64,000 nt of DNA from Streptomyces sp. MMG1533 (GTDB lineage: Bacteria; Actinomycetota; Actinomycetes; Streptomycetales; Streptomycetaceae). Made by a program: the position numbers and the translations under genes. Shown here piece by piece: positions 62,850-64,000 of the stretch (positions are counted from its first letter, which is position 1; each line of letters starts with the position of its first letter). The notes under the pieces are model-generated. The model did not search any database, was not told where the DNA came from, and saw only the letters and a list, made by a program, of their open reading frames with translations. The DNA lies in the NCBI RefSeq assembly GCF_001279775.1, contig NZ_LGDG01000216.1:1-64000 (forward strand), in the 5' to 3' direction.

Positions 62850-63215
62850 CCGGCCCACTCGGGTGGGCTGAGAGGTCCCGGAAAAAAGCTATGCGCGGGG
62901 ACCGCCGCACCCCCGTTGCCGGGGGGCGGGACGACGGCGGTCCCCGCGAGGGACGCGCGCCGGGTCAGGGCCAGACTGCGCGTCCTGGGCGTCTGTGGAG
63001 GTCCGGGAGCCGCTCCGGAGGTCCGTGACGCCGTTTCGGTGCCGGCTGGGGCGGGGAGCCGCTCCCGCCCTGCCGACATCCACTAATGTGCCGGACCCGT
63101 GTTAAGCGAGTGCTGCGCGGACGTGACGCGCTCGTACCACTTCTGCGAAGTCCACCGATCGGGCGGCCGACCGCAAGTCCGCCGTGGCCACGCCCCGTTC
63201 ACCGGACGTTTGCCG
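62850..63215. other. Intergenic region before cystathionine beta-synthase
   Basis: 366 bases without a gene. It holds the terminator at 62895-62947. The rest, 62948-63215, has several short GC-rich dyads but no protein-like frame. Confidence 0.4.
62895..62947 (-). terminator. Terminator of the leftward cystathionine beta-synthase gene
   Basis: GCGGGGACCGCCG (62895-62907) and CGGCGGTCCCCGC (62935-62947) form a 13-bp perfect stem with a long loop. On the minus strand the stem is followed, after eight bases, by six T (plus A run at 62882-62888). Confidence 0.75.
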
Positions 63216-64000
63216 CTACTTCCCGCCCTTGGCGAGGAAGGCCAGCAGGTCCTGCCGGCTGATCACTCCGGTCGGCTTGCCCTCGACGAGGACGATCGCC
63301 GCGTCGGCCGCGCCCAGTACGGACATCAGGTCGGCGACCGGCTCGCCGGAACCGACCTGGGGCAGCGGGGCGGACATGTGCTTCTCCAGCGGGTCGTCGA
63401 GCGAGGCCCGCTGGGTGAACAGGGCGTCGAGCAGCTCGCGTTCGACCACGGAGCCGACGACCTCGGCGGCCATCACGTCCGGGTGACCGGCGCCGGGCTT
63501 GACGATCGGCATCTGCGAGACGCCGTACTCGCGCAGCACCTCGATGGCCTGGCCGACGGTCTCGTCCGGGTGCATGTGGACGAGGGACGGCATGGCGCCG
63601 TGCTCCTTGTCGTTCAGTACGTCGGCGACGCGGGCGCTGGGGCCCTCGTCCTCGAGGAAGCCGTAGTCGGCCATCCACTCGTCGTTGAAGATCTTGCTGA
63701 GGTAGCCGCGGCCGCTGTCGGGGAGGAGGACGACCACGACATCGTCCTCACCGAGCCGCTCGGCGACCTCCAGCGCCGCGACGACGGCCATGCCGCAGGA
63801 GCCGCCCACCAGCAGGCCCTCCTCCTTGGCCAGTCGGCGGGTCATCTGGAAGGAGTCCTTGTCCGACACCGCCACGATCTCGTCGGCGACGGTCCGGTCG
63901 TAGGCGGTGGGCCAGAAGTCCTCACCGACACCCTCGACGAGATACGGCCGTCCCGAGCCGCCGGAGTAGACGGAGCCCTCGGGGTCGGCGCCGACGACCT
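63216..64000 (-). CDS. Cystathionine beta-synthase, 3' part
   Basis: Cut by the window's right edge; 261 codons from the C-terminal end are present. The PLP-domain end reads VGADPEGSVYSGGSGRPYLV, FWPTAYDRTVADEIVAVSD, GGSCGMAVVAALEVAERLG and LLPDSGRGYLSKIFNDEW. A CBS-domain pair follows (VHMHPDETVGQAIEVLREYG; LGAADAAIVLVEGKPTGVIS). It makes cystathionine from serine (or acetylserine) and homocysteine; CBS pairs often bind adenosyl ligands. The stop TAG is at 63216-63218. Confidence 0.92.
   Translation of the reverse strand, partial: VVGADPEGSVYSGGSGRPYLVEGVGEDFWPTAYDRTVADEIVAVSDKDSFQMTRRLAKEEGLLVGGSCGMAVVAALEVAERLGEDDVVVVLLPDSGRGYLSKIFNDEWMADYGFLEDEGPSARVADVLNDKEHGAMPSLVHMHPDETVGQAIEVLREYGVSQMPIVKPGAGHPDVMAAEVVGSVVERELLDALFTQRASLDDPLEKHMSAPLPQVGSGEPVADLMSVLGAADAAIVLVEGKPTGVISRQDLLAFLAKGGK

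Overview
The window is chromosomal DNA from a Streptomyces or very close actinomycete. GC content is very high, third codon positions are almost all G or C, and GTG and TTG starts and 4-base stop/start overlaps are common. Many families are typical of the genus: LytR-CpsA-Psr (LCP) arrays, DUF5753/DUF397 regulators, a SigB-like sigma factor with partner-switching proteins, and an MSF-type hut operon. From memory, not from a search, the gene order resembles the S. coelicolor region around SCO3040-SCO3077. No rRNA, tRNA or CRISPR array was seen.

Layout. (1) 1-14.1 kb is a cell-wall glycopolymer island. It has seven LCP transferase genes, four of which form a tandem A-B-A-B duplication, plus a family 2 glycosyltransferase, a thioesterase and a HAD hydrolase. 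(2) 14.2-14.6 kb holds a cysteine-rich copper-storage protein. (3) 14.77-20.77 kb is a ~6 kb integrative element inserted in the 3' end of an acyl-CoA dehydrogenase gene. The 57-bp imperfect repeat at its ends, with four mismatches, lets the crossover be placed within an 18-bp core. The element carries a tyrosine integrase, an excisionase-like gene, a decayed gene and a DUF6879/XRE-DUF5753/DUF397 regulatory cargo, but no recognisable transfer genes. (4) 20.7-33.6 kb is conserved housekeeping: acyl-CoA dehydrogenase, UDP-sugar dehydrogenase, a YceI-like gene broken by a stop, a CGNR regulator with two VOC proteins, two M19 dipeptidase homologues (one apparently catalytically dead), purK-purE, a GtrA protein and a two-component system. 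(5) 33.9-41.3 kb holds a POT peptide transporter, a secreted alpha/beta hydrolase and a surface-protein cluster with LAETG and LPQTG sorting signals. (6) 41.5-45.6 kb is an anti-sigma/anti-anti-sigma/SigB-like sigma module and an unusual sigma-like/membrane/ricin-lectin protein. (7) 46.1-51.7 kb is a four-gene hut operon read leftward with 4-base overlaps at two of its three junctions, where an M20-family amidohydrolase sits in the position expected for the last step. (8) 51.9-56.3 kb has a PLP decarboxylase-like protein and a Roadblock/LC7 cluster with no GTPase gene beside it. (9) 56.4-62.3 kb has an RpiR regulator coupled to a histidine-ammonia-lyase homologue that lacks the Ala-Ser-Gly triad, diverging from a glycine betaine/choline-type ABC transporter operon. 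(10) The right edge cuts a cystathionine beta-synthase gene.

How the parts fit. The left third serves envelope assembly: LCP enzymes attach glycopolymers to peptidoglycan, and the glycosyltransferase and UDP-sugar dehydrogenase may supply them. The right third serves amino-acid and osmolyte metabolism, covering histidine breakdown, the ammonia-lyase homologue, betaine uptake and transsulfuration. The mobile element separates the copper-storage gene from the acyl-CoA dehydrogenase and leaves the latter's own terminator about 6 kb away.
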